From: an uncultured Lachnospiraceae bacterium
GTDB lineage: Bacteria; Bacillota; Clostridia; Lachnospirales; Lachnospiraceae
Direction: 5' to 3'
DNA length: 29,979 nucleotides
Assembly: GCA_900551235.1 (NCBI GenBank)
Contig: URUU01000025.1
Location: 1-29,979 of the forward strand
Shown here: positions 1 through 8,077 of the stretch, piece by piece
How positions within the stretch are numbered: position 1 is the first letter of the stretch
How the letters are laid out: each line of letters opens with the position of its first letter
The notes under the pieces: generated by a model
Seen by the model: only the letters and a program-made list of their open reading frames with translations
Database searches by the model: none
What the model was told of the DNA's origin: nothing
Program-made: the position numbers and the translations under genes

Positions 1-82
1 TTTTTCATTGCAGATTATAGCAAATCAGCGTGGCAAAGTAAAGAAAAAATAGTGCTTTTTAGCAAAAAAAATACGGAATTTT

Positions 83-114
83 TGTAAAAATGTTCGAAGC
101 ACGTAGTTTTTACA
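83..114. repeat. 8-bp AT-rich inverted repeat upstream of the P-type ATPase
   Basis: TGTAAAAA (83-90) and TTTTTACA (107-114) form a perfect inverted repeat around a 16-base spacer. The stretch 1-170 is very AT-rich and holds no credible gene. The dyad sits about 60 bases upstream of the -35 box of the ATPase promoter. It could be a regulator binding site or the tail of an off-window leader. The stem is too AT-rich for a normal terminator. Confidence 0.3.
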
Positions 115-170
115 GGAAAAACAAAAAAAGGAAAAAGAGAAACTTCCATATAAAGCGAAAAGAATGACCA

Positions 171-199
171 TTTACAAAAAGAAAGAGATTCGCTATACT
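171..199 (+). promoter_or_regulatory. SigA-type promoter for the P-type ATPase
   Basis: A -35 box TTTACA (171-176) and a -10 box TATACT (194-199) are separated by exactly 17 bases. Each box differs from consensus by one base. The predicted start near 206 leaves a 5' leader of about 45 bases carrying a strong AAAGGAGG ribosome binding site (237-244). I see no riboswitch in this short leader. Confidence 0.7.
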
Positions 200-251
200 G
201 AGAGGAAAAGACTGGATAAAAACCGGCCTGAATACAAAGGAGGATCTGCTG

Positions 252-2642
252 ATGGAAAAGCAAGCGGGACTTACAAGGCAGGATGTGGAGGAACGTATCA
301 GAAGCGGTCAGGTAAACCGGATGGAGCATACTACAGTAAAAACGAATAAGGAAATTGTGAGGGCACATGTGCTGACCTATTTCAATTTTCTGAATCTTTT
401 TCTCGCCATTCTGGTGCTGCTCACCGGACAGTTTAAGAACATGACCTTTATGGGTGTGGTGATCGTCAATGCCCTGATCGGGATCATGCAGGAGCTGAAG
501 GTTAAGAAGGTAGTGGATAAGCTGACTGTACTGACAGCGTCGAAAGCGCATGTGGTAAGAGAAAATAAAAAATATGAGATTGATATAGAAGAAGTGGTGA
601 AAGACGATATTCTGATCGTGACAAACGGTGATCAGATCTGTGCGGACTGTGAAGTGCTTGACTGCGATGGTCTGGAAGTCAACGAATCTATGCTGACCGG
701 AGAATCAAAACCTGTAAAGAAAAAAGCAGGAGATGAGCTAATGTCCGGCAGCTTTGTAGTTGCAGGTGGTGGTGTCGGCCGTGTTGTCCATGTCGGTGAT
801 GAGAATTATGCTGCAGAGCTGACAAGAAAGGCAAAAACGAAAAAACGTGCCACTTCGGAAATGCAGAATACGATCAGGCGGATCATAGCAGTGATCAGCA
901 TTCTGATCATTCCGATCGGCATTTTGCTGTTTCTTTCTCAGATTCATGTACATGGGACGACCAGAAATGAGGCTATTGTTGGAACGGTTGCCGGAATTAT
1001 CGGCATGATCCCGGAAGGTCTGGTTCTTCTGACCAGCATTTCGTTTATTCTGGGTGTAGGAAGACTTGCCAAAAAGAGAGCGCTTGTGCAGGAAATGGAA
1101 GCAATCGAAGCACTGGCACGCGTCAATGTGCTGTGCCTTGACAAGACCGGGACGATCACGACCGGTGAGCTGGAAGTGACAGAGGTACTTGCACTTGGTG
1201 ATGCCAAAAAAGAAGAAGTAAGCGAGATCATGAATGAGCTTACGTTTGCGTTTGAAGATACGAACAATACACAGGAAGCTTTAAAAAAATATTTCAGAAG
1301 GACAAATATCTATACGGTGAAAGAGAGAATCCCGTTTTCTTCCGAACGGAAATACCGTGCAGTATCTTTTGAAAACCGGGGCTGCTTTGTGCTTGGTGCA
1401 CCGGAATTTTTGCTGGGTGAAAGGGAAGAAGAACAGGAAATTGGCAAAACGGTCGATGCATATTCAGAAGAAGGATACCGTGTTCTTCTGCTTGGAAGAT
1501 GCAGTGCCCTGCATCCGGAGGATGGAAGCGTGGAAGGTGTTGTGCCGATGGGACTGATCGTGATCCTGGACTGTATCCGGAAAGAAGCGCCGGATGTATT
1601 TGCCTATTTCCGTGAGCAGAACGTTGAAATCAAGGTAATCTCAGGAGATAATCCGATGACAGTATCGAAAATCGCCGGAAAAGCAGGACTTTCAGGAGCA
1701 GAAAAATATGTGGATGCATCCACGCTGGGTGATGATCCGCAAAGTTACCGCGAAGCTGTACAGAAATACAATGTATTCGGACGCGTGAAGCCGGAGCAGA
1801 AGCAGCATCTGGTCCACGCTTATCAGTCGGAAAAGAAAGTGGTCGGCATGGTAGGTGACGGTGTCAACGATGTACTTGCCCTGAAAGATGCGGATTGCGG
1901 AATTGCGATGGCGGCGGGAAGTGATGCGGCAAAGCAGTCGGCGCACATTGTCCTTCTGGATTCGGATTTTGCCTGCCTTCGGAATATTGTCAGCGAAGGA
2001 AGAACGATCATCGCCAATATTGAGCGTGTCAGTGCACTGTATCTGACCAAGACGCTGTATTCGATTCTGTTGAGTGTTATTTTTATTCTTCTTGGGCGGG
2101 CATATCCGTTTATCCCGGTACAGCTTTCGCTGATCAGTGCGGCATGCATCGGCCTGCCGAGCTTTGTGCTGACGCTGGAGCATACAGAAGAAGTGACGAG
2201 CACGGGCTTTTTGCGTCATGTGATGCAGACGGCACTTCCGGCGGCGCTGACGATGGTGGGTACTTTGCTGGTGGTTCAGATTTTGTCACCTTTCTGGAAC
2301 GGAAAAGAAATACTGACTTATACATTTAACCTGCTGGTTGGCGGAACGGTTGGCATTATGGTGGTCTTTCGGGTATGCAGACCACTGAACTGGCTTCGCG
2401 GAATTCTCTGCTGCTGTGTGATCGCGATTTTTTCGGTGGGTGTGATCCTGCTGCCGGATTTTTTGGGGACAACCAGTATTTTCTGCTGGCAGATGGTTCT
2501 GATGATACCGCTTGTCTGCATGGTCATTCTTATGTATAATGAACTGATACGCCTGATTTTGTTCTGTTATCAGTTAAGAGATCGGATACATGAAAAAATA
2601 GAGGATTTATTTCCGAGAAAAACACGGAACAGAAGGGCATGA
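252..2642 (+). CDS. Cation-translocating P-type ATPase (CtpE-like)
   Basis: This is a membrane ATPase that moves a cation across the cytoplasmic membrane through a phospho-aspartate intermediate. All hallmark motifs are present: actuator loop TGES (149-152), phosphorylation site DKTGT (297-301, acceptor D297), the SGDNP segment (464-468), and the hinge GDGVNDVLALKDAD starting at 535. The M4 segment carries IPEGLVLLTS in place of the CPC motif of heavy-metal pumps, and there is no N-terminal metal-binding domain, so copper or zinc export is unlikely. Hydrophobic segments lie near residues 45-90, 210-265 and in the last 200 residues. IPEGL-type pumps of this length (796 aa) resemble mycobacterial CtpE, reported to handle calcium; the ion here is inferred only. 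The start at 252 has an ideal ribosome binding site. The next gene begins 15 bases downstream. Confidence 0.9.
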   Translation: MEKQAGLTRQDVEERIRSGQVNRMEHTTVKTNKEIVRAHVLTYFNFLNLFLAILVLLTGQFKNMTFMGVVIVNALIGIMQELKVKKVVDKLTVLTASKAHVVRENKKYEIDIEEVVKDDILIVTNGDQICADCEVLDCDGLEVNESMLTGESKPVKKKAGDELMSGSFVVAGGGVGRVVHVGDENYAAELTRKAKTKKRATSEMQNTIRRIIAVISILIIPIGILLFLSQIHVHGTTRNEAIVGTVAGIIGMIPEGLVLLTSISFILGVGRLAKKRALVQEMEAIEALARVNVLCLDKTGTITTGELEVTEVLALGDAKKEEVSEIMNELTFAFEDTNNTQEALKKYFRRTNIYTVKERIPFSSERKYRAVSFENRGCFVLGAPEFLLGEREEEQEIGKTVDAYSEEGYRVLLLGRCSALHPEDGSVEGVVPMGLIVILDCIRKEAPDVFAYFREQNVEIKVISGDNPMTVSKIAGKAGLSGAEKYVDASTLGDDPQSYREAVQKYNVFGRVKPEQKQHLVHAYQSEKKVVGMVGDGVNDVLALKDADCGIAMAAGSDAAKQSAHIVLLDSDFACLRNIVSEGRTIIANIERVSALYLTKTLYSILLSVIFILLGRAYPFIPVQLSLISAACIGLPSFVLTLEHTEEVTSTGFLRHVMQTALPAALTMVGTLLVVQILSPFWNGKEILTYTFNLLVGGTVGIMVVFRVCRPLNWLRGILCCCVIAIFSVGVILLPDFLGTTSIFCWQMVLMIPLVCMVILMYNELIRLILFCYQLRDRIHEKIEDLFPRKTRNRRA

Positions 2643-2657
2643 AAGGAATTATTTTTG

Positions 2658-3902
2658 ATGAAAAGAAAAAAAATAGCAATAATCGGCGGAGGGGCAGCCG
2701 GTATGTTTGCGGCAGTTCATGCGGCAGAACGTGGCTGTGAAGTACACCTGTTTGAAAAAAATGAAAAGCTTGGAAAGAAAATTTATATTACCGGAAAAGG
2801 AAGATGCAATCTGACAAATGCCTGTGACACAGAGGAACTGTTTGATGCGGTTGTCAGCAATCCGAAGTTCCTTTACAGTGCTTTCTATGGATATACGAAT
2901 CATGATGTGATCGATTTTTTTGAAAAAGCCGGTACGAAAACAAAAACGGAACGGGGAGAGAGGGTCTTTCCGGTATCGGATCATTCCACGGATGTGATCG
3001 ATGCACTCCGCAGGAAAATGCGCGAATACAAAGTGCAGGTGCATCTGAATACAGAAGTTTCGAAGGTGGAAGCAGAAGCTGGAAAAGTGACAGGTGTTCT
3101 GTCAGATGGAGAGAAAAAGCTTTTTCCTGCCGATGCCGTGCTGGTGGCAACCGGAGGGATTTCCTATAAAACGACAGGATCGACCGGTGATGGATATCGT
3201 TTTGCAGAAGAACTTGGACATAAAGTAACAGAGCTCTGCCCTTCTCTGGTGCCGTTCAATACAAAAGAACCGTGGGCGAAGGAACTGCAGGGACTTTCCT
3301 TAAAAAATGTGGATGTACGGGTCATGGACGGCAAAAAGAAGCTCTATGATGGTTTCGGCGAGATGATGTTTACCCATTTTGGTGTGACCGGGCCGCTGAT
3401 TTTAAGTGCCAGCAGTTATACTGCCAGGACAGCACGCAAAAAAGAACTGCAGCTTTTTATTGACCTGAAGCCGGCACTGTCAAGAGAACAGCTTGACCAC
3501 CGGATTCTGCGTGATTTTGGGGAAGCAAAAAACAAACAGTTTAAAAATGCACTGGGCGGACTGTTTCCGGCAAAGCTGATCCCTGTGATGGTCACTCTTT
3601 CCGGGATCAGTCCGGAGAAGAAAGTTAACGAAATCTCAAAAGAAGAAAGAAACGCTTTTGTGCAGCAGATCAAAAATTTGCCGTTGACCATTACCGGGCT
3701 TCGAGATTATAATGAGGCTATCATCACAAAAGGCGGTGTCAGTGTAAAAGAGGTCAATCCATCTACTATGGAGTCGAAACGGACAAAGGGACTTTATTTT
3801 GCAGGGGAGGTACTGGATCTGGATGCCGTGACAGGAGGCTTTAATCTGCAGATTGCCTGGTCGACCGCTTATGCGGCGGCGGTGGCGATGAGCGAAGCAT
3901 AG
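2658..3902 (+). CDS. NAD(P)/FAD-dependent oxidoreductase, HI0933/BaiN family
   Basis: This is a 414-residue flavoprotein. The N-terminal Rossmann motif GGGAAG (10-15) binds the FAD ADP moiety. It is followed by the family signature KKIYITGKGRCNLTN and, at the C-terminus, the FAD-contacting GEVLDLDAVTGGFNLQIA. Family members are cytosolic; one (BaiN) has been linked to bile-acid dehydroxylation chemistry in a gut Clostridium, but the motifs do not define the substrate, so bile-acid activity should not be assumed. ATG 2658 is preferred; an in-frame TTG at 2655 adds one residue. GAAAGGAA at 2641-2648 serves either start. The gene sits 15 bases after the ATPase and 20 before cmk, so co-transcription is likely. 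Confidence 0.88.
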   Translation: MKRKKIAIIGGGAAGMFAAVHAAERGCEVHLFEKNEKLGKKIYITGKGRCNLTNACDTEELFDAVVSNPKFLYSAFYGYTNHDVIDFFEKAGTKTKTERGERVFPVSDHSTDVIDALRRKMREYKVQVHLNTEVSKVEAEAGKVTGVLSDGEKKLFPADAVLVATGGISYKTTGSTGDGYRFAEELGHKVTELCPSLVPFNTKEPWAKELQGLSLKNVDVRVMDGKKKLYDGFGEMMFTHFGVTGPLILSASSYTARTARKKELQLFIDLKPALSREQLDHRILRDFGEAKNKQFKNALGGLFPAKLIPVMVTLSGISPEKKVNEISKEERNAFVQQIKNLPLTITGLRDYNEAIITKGGVSVKEVNPSTMESKRTKGLYFAGEVLDLDAVTGGFNLQIAWSTAYAAAVAMSEA

Positions 3903-3922
3903 ACACCACGCAGGAGGAGAAT

Positions 3923-4594
3923 ATGAGTTTTAATATAGCAATCGATGGACCGGCGGGAGCCGGAAAAAGCACGATCGCAAAACGTGTATCAAAAGAACTG
4001 GGATTTATTTATGTAGATACCGGGGCGATGTACCGTGCGATCGCAGTTTATATGATGCAGAATCAGATTGATATTCATGACGATGCAGCAGTTCAGAAGG
4101 CCTGCCAAAACATTTCAGTATCGATCACATACAATGAAAACGGTGAGCAGCAGGTTCTCTTAAACGGAGAAAATGTAACCGGTCTGCTGCGTACAGAAGA
4201 AGTCAGCCATACGGCATCCGTCACATCTGCCAACCCGGCGGTACGTGCCACGCTGCTTGAGCTGCAAAGAGATCTGGCAGAAAAGGAAGATGTGCTGATG
4301 GATGGAAGGGATATCGGGACAAATGTTCTTCCACATGCACAGCTTAAGATTTATCTTACAGCGAGTGTGGAAACACGTGCAAAGCGCCGTTTTCTGGAAC
4401 AGCAGGAAAAGGGAGATACGCATACACTGGAAGAAATTGAAGAAGAGATAAGAGATCGCGATGCGCGTGATATGTCAAGGCAGATTGCGCCGCTTCGTCA
4501 GGCGGAAGATGCTATTTTGGTGGATTCTTCGGATATGACGATCGATGAAGTGGTGGAGCGTATCAAAGAGTGCTGTCAGGAAGTGAAGCGATGA
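3923..4594 (+). CDS. cmk: Cytidylate kinase
   Basis: This cytosolic kinase phosphorylates CMP and dCMP with ATP to give the diphosphates used for nucleic acid and phospholipid synthesis. It has the P-loop GPAGAGKST (9-17), the DTGAMYRA segment that follows it in Cmk, and DGRDIGTNVLP in the middle. The length of 223 residues is normal. AGGAGGAG lies just before ATG 3923. The last four bases overlap the ispH start (ATGA). Cmk-IspH-S1 is a recurrent Clostridia gene order. Confidence 0.96.
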   Translation: MSFNIAIDGPAGAGKSTIAKRVSKELGFIYVDTGAMYRAIAVYMMQNQIDIHDDAAVQKACQNISVSITYNENGEQQVLLNGENVTGLLRTEEVSHTASVTSANPAVRATLLELQRDLAEKEDVLMDGRDIGTNVLPHAQLKIYLTASVETRAKRRFLEQQEKGDTHTLEEIEEEIRDRDARDMSRQIAPLRQAEDAILVDSSDMTIDEVVERIKECCQEVKR

Positions 4595-5436
4595 GAGTCA
4601 TAAAAGCACAGACAGCAGGATTTTGTTTTGGCGTAAAGCGTGCCGTTGATCAGGTCTATGAGCTGGCAGGGAAAGAAGAAGGACCGGTTTATACCTGCGG
4701 ACCGATCATACACAATGAAGAAGTGGTCGGCGATCTGGAAAAAAAGGGGGTAAAAGTCCTTCATACAAAAGAAGAACTGTCTGCTCTGGAAAAAGGAACC
4801 GTTGTGATCCGTTCACACGGTGTCGCAGAGGAGATTTATGATCTGATACAGGAAAAGGGACTGAAGCTGGTCGATGCTACCTGCCCGTTTGTAAAGAAGA
4901 TCCACCGCATTGTGAAGCGGGAGGGTGAAAATGGCAGGGAGATCGTAATCATTGGAAATGCGACACATCCGGAGGTGGAAGGCATCAAGGGCTGGTGTGT
5001 TTCGGGGGTTACGGTAGTTGGAAGTGAAGAAGAAGCACAAAATTATGAGACAGATTCTGAAAATGGCATCTGTGTTGTGTCACAGACGACATTTAATTAC
5101 AAGAAATTTAATAAATTAGTTGAAATTCTTACAAAAAAGCGTTATGATATACTTGTTTTAAATACGATTTGCAATGCGACCGAAGAGCGTCAGCAGGAGG
5201 CAAGAAAAATTGCCGCCCAAGTCGATGCCATGATCGTTATTGGAGGCAGACACAGCTCCAATACGCAGAAACTATTTGAAATATGTAAAGAAGAATGCAA
5301 GAATACTTACTATATACAGACACTTGAAGATTTGGATGTACATTCGATGCAGTCCATGAGTTGCGTAGGTATTACAGCAGGGGCATCAACCCCAAATAAT
5401 ATTATTGAGGAGGTTCACAAGGAATGTCAGAAATGA
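4591..5436 (+). CDS. ispH: 4-hydroxy-3-methylbut-2-enyl diphosphate reductase
   Basis: This is the last enzyme of the methylerythritol phosphate isoprenoid pathway. It uses a [4Fe-4S] cluster to reduce HMBPP to isopentenyl and dimethylallyl diphosphate. The three cluster cysteines are visible: C12 (GFCFGV), C98 (ATCPFV) and C194 (ICNATEERQ). Substrate-binding residues of the family are also present, including H41, H76 and H126 (NATHPE). The length is 281 residues. The start at 4591 gives the family N-terminus MRVIKAQTAGFC and an ATGA overlap with cmk; an upstream in-frame start at 4570 would add seven unrelated residues. The 3' end overlaps rpsA by 13 bases, in a different frame. Confidence 0.95.
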   Translation: MRVIKAQTAGFCFGVKRAVDQVYELAGKEEGPVYTCGPIIHNEEVVGDLEKKGVKVLHTKEELSALEKGTVVIRSHGVAEEIYDLIQEKGLKLVDATCPFVKKIHRIVKREGENGREIVIIGNATHPEVEGIKGWCVSGVTVVGSEEEAQNYETDSENGICVVSQTTFNYKKFNKLVEILTKKRYDILVLNTICNATEERQQEARKIAAQVDAMIVIGGRHSSNTQKLFEICKEECKNTYYIQTLEDLDVHSMQSMSCVGITAGASTPNNIIEEVHKECQK

Positions 5437-6515
5437 GCTTTGAACAAATGCTGGAGGAATCATTAAAAACAATTCATAATGGAGAGGTAGTCGAAGGTAC
5501 GGTCATCGATGTCAAAGAAGATGAGATCATCTTAAATATTGGATACAAAGCCGACGGTATTATCACAAAAAATGAATATACCAACGATTCAAGCGTAAAT
5601 CTTCAGGACGTTGTTCATGTTAATGATAAAATGGAAGCAAAAGTTCTGAAAGTAAACGATGGCGAAGGACAGGTTCTGCTGACTTACAAGAGACTGGCAG
5701 CAGAAAAAGGAAACAAGAGACTGGAAGAAGCTTTTGAAAACCATGAAGTACTGAAAGCACCGGTTGCACAGGTACTTGACGGTGGTCTGAGCGTTGTGAT
5801 CGACGAAGCAAGAGTATTTATCCCGGCTAGTCTGGTATCTGATACTTATGAAAGAAATCTTGGCAAATATGCAGGTCAGGAGATCGAATTCGTGATCAGC
5901 GAGTTCAACCCGCGCAGAAGAAGAATCATCGGCGATCGTAAACAGCTTCTGGTTGCAAAGAAAGCAGAGATGCAGAAAGAACTTTTTGCAAGGATCAACG
6001 TTGGTGATGTAGTAGAAGGTGTGATCAAAAACGTTACCGATTTCGGCGCATTCATCGACCTGGGCGGAGCAGATGGTCTGCTGCACATCTCAGAGATGTC
6101 ATGGGGACGTGTTGAAAATCCGAAGAAAGTATTCAAAGTTGGCGAAAAACTTTCTGTTCTGATCAAAGATATCAGCGGTGACAAGATTGCACTGAGCCTG
6201 AAATTCCCGGATCAGAATCCATGGCTGACGGCTGGTGAGAAATATGCAGCAGGAAACGTAGTAGAAGGCAAAGTTGCACGAATGACTGATTTCGGTGCAT
6301 TTGTTGAACTGGAGCCGGGTGTAGACGCACTGCTTCATGTATCCCAGATTTCTCAGGAACATGTTGAAAAACCGTCTGACGTACTGAGTGTAGGACAGGT
6401 TATCGCAGCAAAAGTGGTAGATTTCAACGGCGAAGACAAAAAAATCAGCCTGAGCATGAAAGCGCTGCAGAAGGAAGAAACTGCTGCCAACACAACAGAG
6501 GCAGAAGAAGAGTAA
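5424..6515 (+). CDS. rpsA: 30S ribosomal protein S1 (four S1 domains)
   Basis: This RNA-binding protein helps place mRNA on the 30S subunit in translation. Four OB-fold S1 motifs are visible in 363 residues, at about 21-90, 108-173, 195-261 and 277-346. The last two carry the classic VTDFGAFIDL and MTDFGAFVEL cores followed by LLHISE and LLHVSQ. E. coli S1 has six domains; shorter versions are normal in Firmicutes, where function can differ from the E. coli protein. The acidic tail TEAEEE resembles other Clostridia. The start at 5424 lies inside ispH, with GAGGAGG (5407-5413) as the ribosome binding site, suggesting translational coupling. In some Clostridia the two proteins are fused; here they are separate. 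Confidence 0.93.
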   Translation: MSEMSFEQMLEESLKTIHNGEVVEGTVIDVKEDEIILNIGYKADGIITKNEYTNDSSVNLQDVVHVNDKMEAKVLKVNDGEGQVLLTYKRLAAEKGNKRLEEAFENHEVLKAPVAQVLDGGLSVVIDEARVFIPASLVSDTYERNLGKYAGQEIEFVISEFNPRRRRIIGDRKQLLVAKKAEMQKELFARINVGDVVEGVIKNVTDFGAFIDLGGADGLLHISEMSWGRVENPKKVFKVGEKLSVLIKDISGDKIALSLKFPDQNPWLTAGEKYAAGNVVEGKVARMTDFGAFVELEPGVDALLHVSQISQEHVEKPSDVLSVGQVIAAKVVDFNGEDKKISLSMKALQKEETAANTTEAEEE

Positions 6516-6585
6516 TATTGCACATCTCAAAAGGGAGTGCTGAGTGCCTGGTAAGGTTCAGACAAGAGAGAACCTGCCGGACAGG

Positions 6586-6618
6586 AAAGCCTGATTTCAA
6601 ATGGAAATCAGGCTTTTT
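6586..6618. terminator. Hairpin terminator shared by convergent genes
   Basis: AAAGCCTGATTTC (6586-6598) pairs perfectly with GAAATCAGGCTTT (6604-6616) around a five-base loop, followed by a T run (6614-6618). This is a strong intrinsic terminator for rpsA transcripts. The stop codon of the minus-strand nuclease (6597-6599) is inside the left arm, so the last codons of that gene form the stem. Read leftward, the T tract is only three bases, so termination should be weaker in that direction. Confidence 0.85.
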
Positions 6619-7682
6619 ATGTATAAAGATAACGATGAAGGCGAATTCATAAACTGTTGCGTACATTCAAACCACAGGGAATCCGAATGATAGCTTTCCT
6701 GAAAAACAGGTTTAAAGAGTGGCTTTTCCTGAGGAAGAAAAAGTCCCTGGTGACGCTGGTAACAGGTTGTGGCTTTTGCAGGGATGCGTTCACGTGGATC
6801 GAGATAAGATGCAACGTGCTTATGAATAACACAGTCCTGCAAAGGAATATAATAATAATTTTTGTAGTCAGTTATAAAATATTTTAATTCACCTTCAAAA
6901 GCATGAACCAGAATACGGCAGATCCGGCCATGAAGCGTCAGGTAGCCGGAAGGCAGATTTACAGACACTGCCTTTGGAATAGGTTCCGTAAGATGCAGTT
7001 CAATGATCAGCGATGGCTGTCCCTTTGTTTCCTCTTCCCAGGACAGATCAGCGATTTCATAAAGATGTTCGACCCAAAATGCATGATAGGACAAGAGCGG
7101 AAGCAGCTTTGTCATACCCCTGAGATCATCGAGATTGTGAAGGAGCAGAAGTGAAAGCGCATCATCTGCTTTGCTGCTGCAGAATGCCTGATATGTTTTG
7201 ATCAGTTCTCCGCCGTTGCAGCGGTCTTCGCGCCGGATGCCAAGAAAGCTCTCCAAGCTTTTCTGATTCAGATGCGTAAGCTTCAGATATTTTTTACAGG
7301 GACGGATCAGGCGGTAGATATCGATGCTCTCCATGGCAGAGAGTGGTTCTGTCAGCATGTATTTTTCTGCTTTCTGCATCAGATAAGGGATGTCAAATCC
7401 ATCTCCGTTAAAGTGGATCAGTGCGCGAAAGGAATGGCAGAAAGAGAAAAATTCCTTTAAGAGTTCACATTCTTCGGATGGAGTTTCGGCAAACCACTGA
7501 AAAAAAGTCCAGCGGTTTTCCAGAAAGCAGACAGCTCCGATCAGATACAGGGAAGAACTTCTGGCAGAGAAGCCTGTGGTTTCAATGTCGAAAAAGAGAA
7601 TCTCTTCTTTCTGAAAGGAAAATGTCTGTAAATACTGCAGATTCGGCTCGCAGTCCGGAAAAAATTGTTTTTTATAAATCAT
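6597..7682 (-). CDS. RNase H-like (DEDD) nuclease domain protein, YprB-like
   Basis: This 361-residue protein has an RNase H-like fold of the RNase_H_2 type. The first acidic motif is FFDIETTGFS (D32, E34), the second region is HFNGDGFDIPYL, and a later NLDDLRGM supplies another acidic pair. These are the pieces of a DEDD 3'-5' exonuclease active site. Related proteins such as Bacillus YprB have no settled substrate. The C-terminal third matches nothing I recognise. Start ATG 7682 is preceded on the minus strand by AAAGGATG. It appears monocistronic, with its own promoter at 7762-7790. Confidence 0.75.
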   Translation of the reverse strand: MIYKKQFFPDCEPNLQYLQTFSFQKEEILFFDIETTGFSARSSSLYLIGAVCFLENRWTFFQWFAETPSEECELLKEFFSFCHSFRALIHFNGDGFDIPYLMQKAEKYMLTEPLSAMESIDIYRLIRPCKKYLKLTHLNQKSLESFLGIRREDRCNGGELIKTYQAFCSSKADDALSLLLLHNLDDLRGMTKLLPLLSYHAFWVEHLYEIADLSWEEETKGQPSLIIELHLTEPIPKAVSVNLPSGYLTLHGRICRILVHAFEGELKYFITDYKNYYYIPLQDCVIHKHVASYLDPRERIPAKATTCYQRHQGLFLPQEKPLFKPVFQESYHSDSLWFECTQQFMNSPSSLSLYIKSLISI

Positions 7683-7724
7683 AGATAAGAAACATCCTTT
7701 CTTAAAAATCAGGAGTTGTACGTG

Positions 7725-7763
7725 ATGTTTTCGTGCCTTGCACGTTTAGAACCACGAAAACAT
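7725..7763. repeat. 11-bp perfect inverted repeat overlapping the nuclease promoter
   Basis: ATGTTTTCGTG (7725-7735) and CACGAAAACAT (7753-7763) are exact inverted copies separated by 17 bases. The right arm overlaps the minus-strand -10 box and the expected start site, while the left arm lies about 20-30 bases into the transcript. The left arm can alternatively form a small hairpin CGTG(7732-7735)/CACG(7741-7744). Because half of the dyad would not be transcribed, a DNA operator is more likely than an RNA hairpin. Confidence 0.45.
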
Positions 7764-7790
7764 TATAAAAGTGTTTCTGCGAAAATGCAA
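7762..7790 (-). promoter_or_regulatory. SigA-type promoter for the minus-strand nuclease
   Basis: On the minus strand, TTGCAT (7790-7785) and TATAAT (7767-7762) are spaced by 17 bases. The -10 box is perfect consensus and the -35 keeps the TTG core. A start near 7755 gives a leader of about 73 bases. Confidence 0.55.
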
Positions 7791-7844
7791 TGTGCAGTTC
7801 TTTTAACACCTGAAAAGACAGACAACAGACTGTAAAATAATTAA

Positions 7845-8042
7845 ATGATGTGGGAGTCAAAAGTCCCCAACTATGATGCCTACGGATTGTTCCGTGCGTT
7901 GCACTCCCACAATCCTCCCCAGTATTCGCATATCGTGGGATTATCATCCCACTTTTATGCTCATATCGGGGCGGGTCCCAAGGTCTTTCATCCACCTATG
8001 AGCAAGCTCATGTGGATTTAGACCTTTTGACCCTGGCATCAT
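7845..8042. mobile_element. 198-bp MITE-like element with imperfect terminal inverted repeats and internal hairpins
   Basis: The ends are imperfect inverted repeats: ATGATGTGGGAGTCAAAA at the left, and ATGATGCCAGGGTCAAAA read inward on the opposite strand from 8042. TAA flanks both sides (7842-7844 and 8043-8045), a possible target duplication. No protein-coding capacity for a transposase exists inside. The interior is dense in stems: GGATTGT/ACAATCC (7884-7890/7909-7915) enclosing GTGC/GCAC; GTGGGAT/ATCCCAC (7935-7941/7946-7952) with a four-base loop; and a long three-block hairpin 7980-8026. TGTGGGAGT (7849-7857) can also pair with ACTCCCACA (7903-7911). Together with the partial copy near 26432 this suggests a dispersed non-autonomous repeat, or a structured RNA. 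Copy number is unknown. Confidence 0.55.
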
Positions 8043-8077
8043 TAAATAACAGAAATAAAAGAAAAAAGGAGAAAATT

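Noticed and set aside
15..551. 178-residue minus-strand open frame at the window start
   Set aside because: It is antisense to the ATPase N-terminus and promoter, with low-complexity composition and no domain.
6554..6585. Stems AGGTTC/GAACCT and CCTG/CAGG after rpsA as a regulatory RNA
   Set aside because: The stems are short (six and four pairs) and lie just before a strong terminator; there is not enough to call a feature.
7702..7995. 97-residue minus-strand open frame across the nuclease promoter and the structured element
   Set aside because: It is formed by the repeat element and promoter region, has no recognisable domain, and its codons cover hairpin arms. It overlaps sequence better explained as non-coding.
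8012..8077. Upstream extension of the CmpB-like protein
   Set aside because: The added residues would be encoded by the structured element; ATG 8078 has the better ribosome binding site and the family-like N-terminus.
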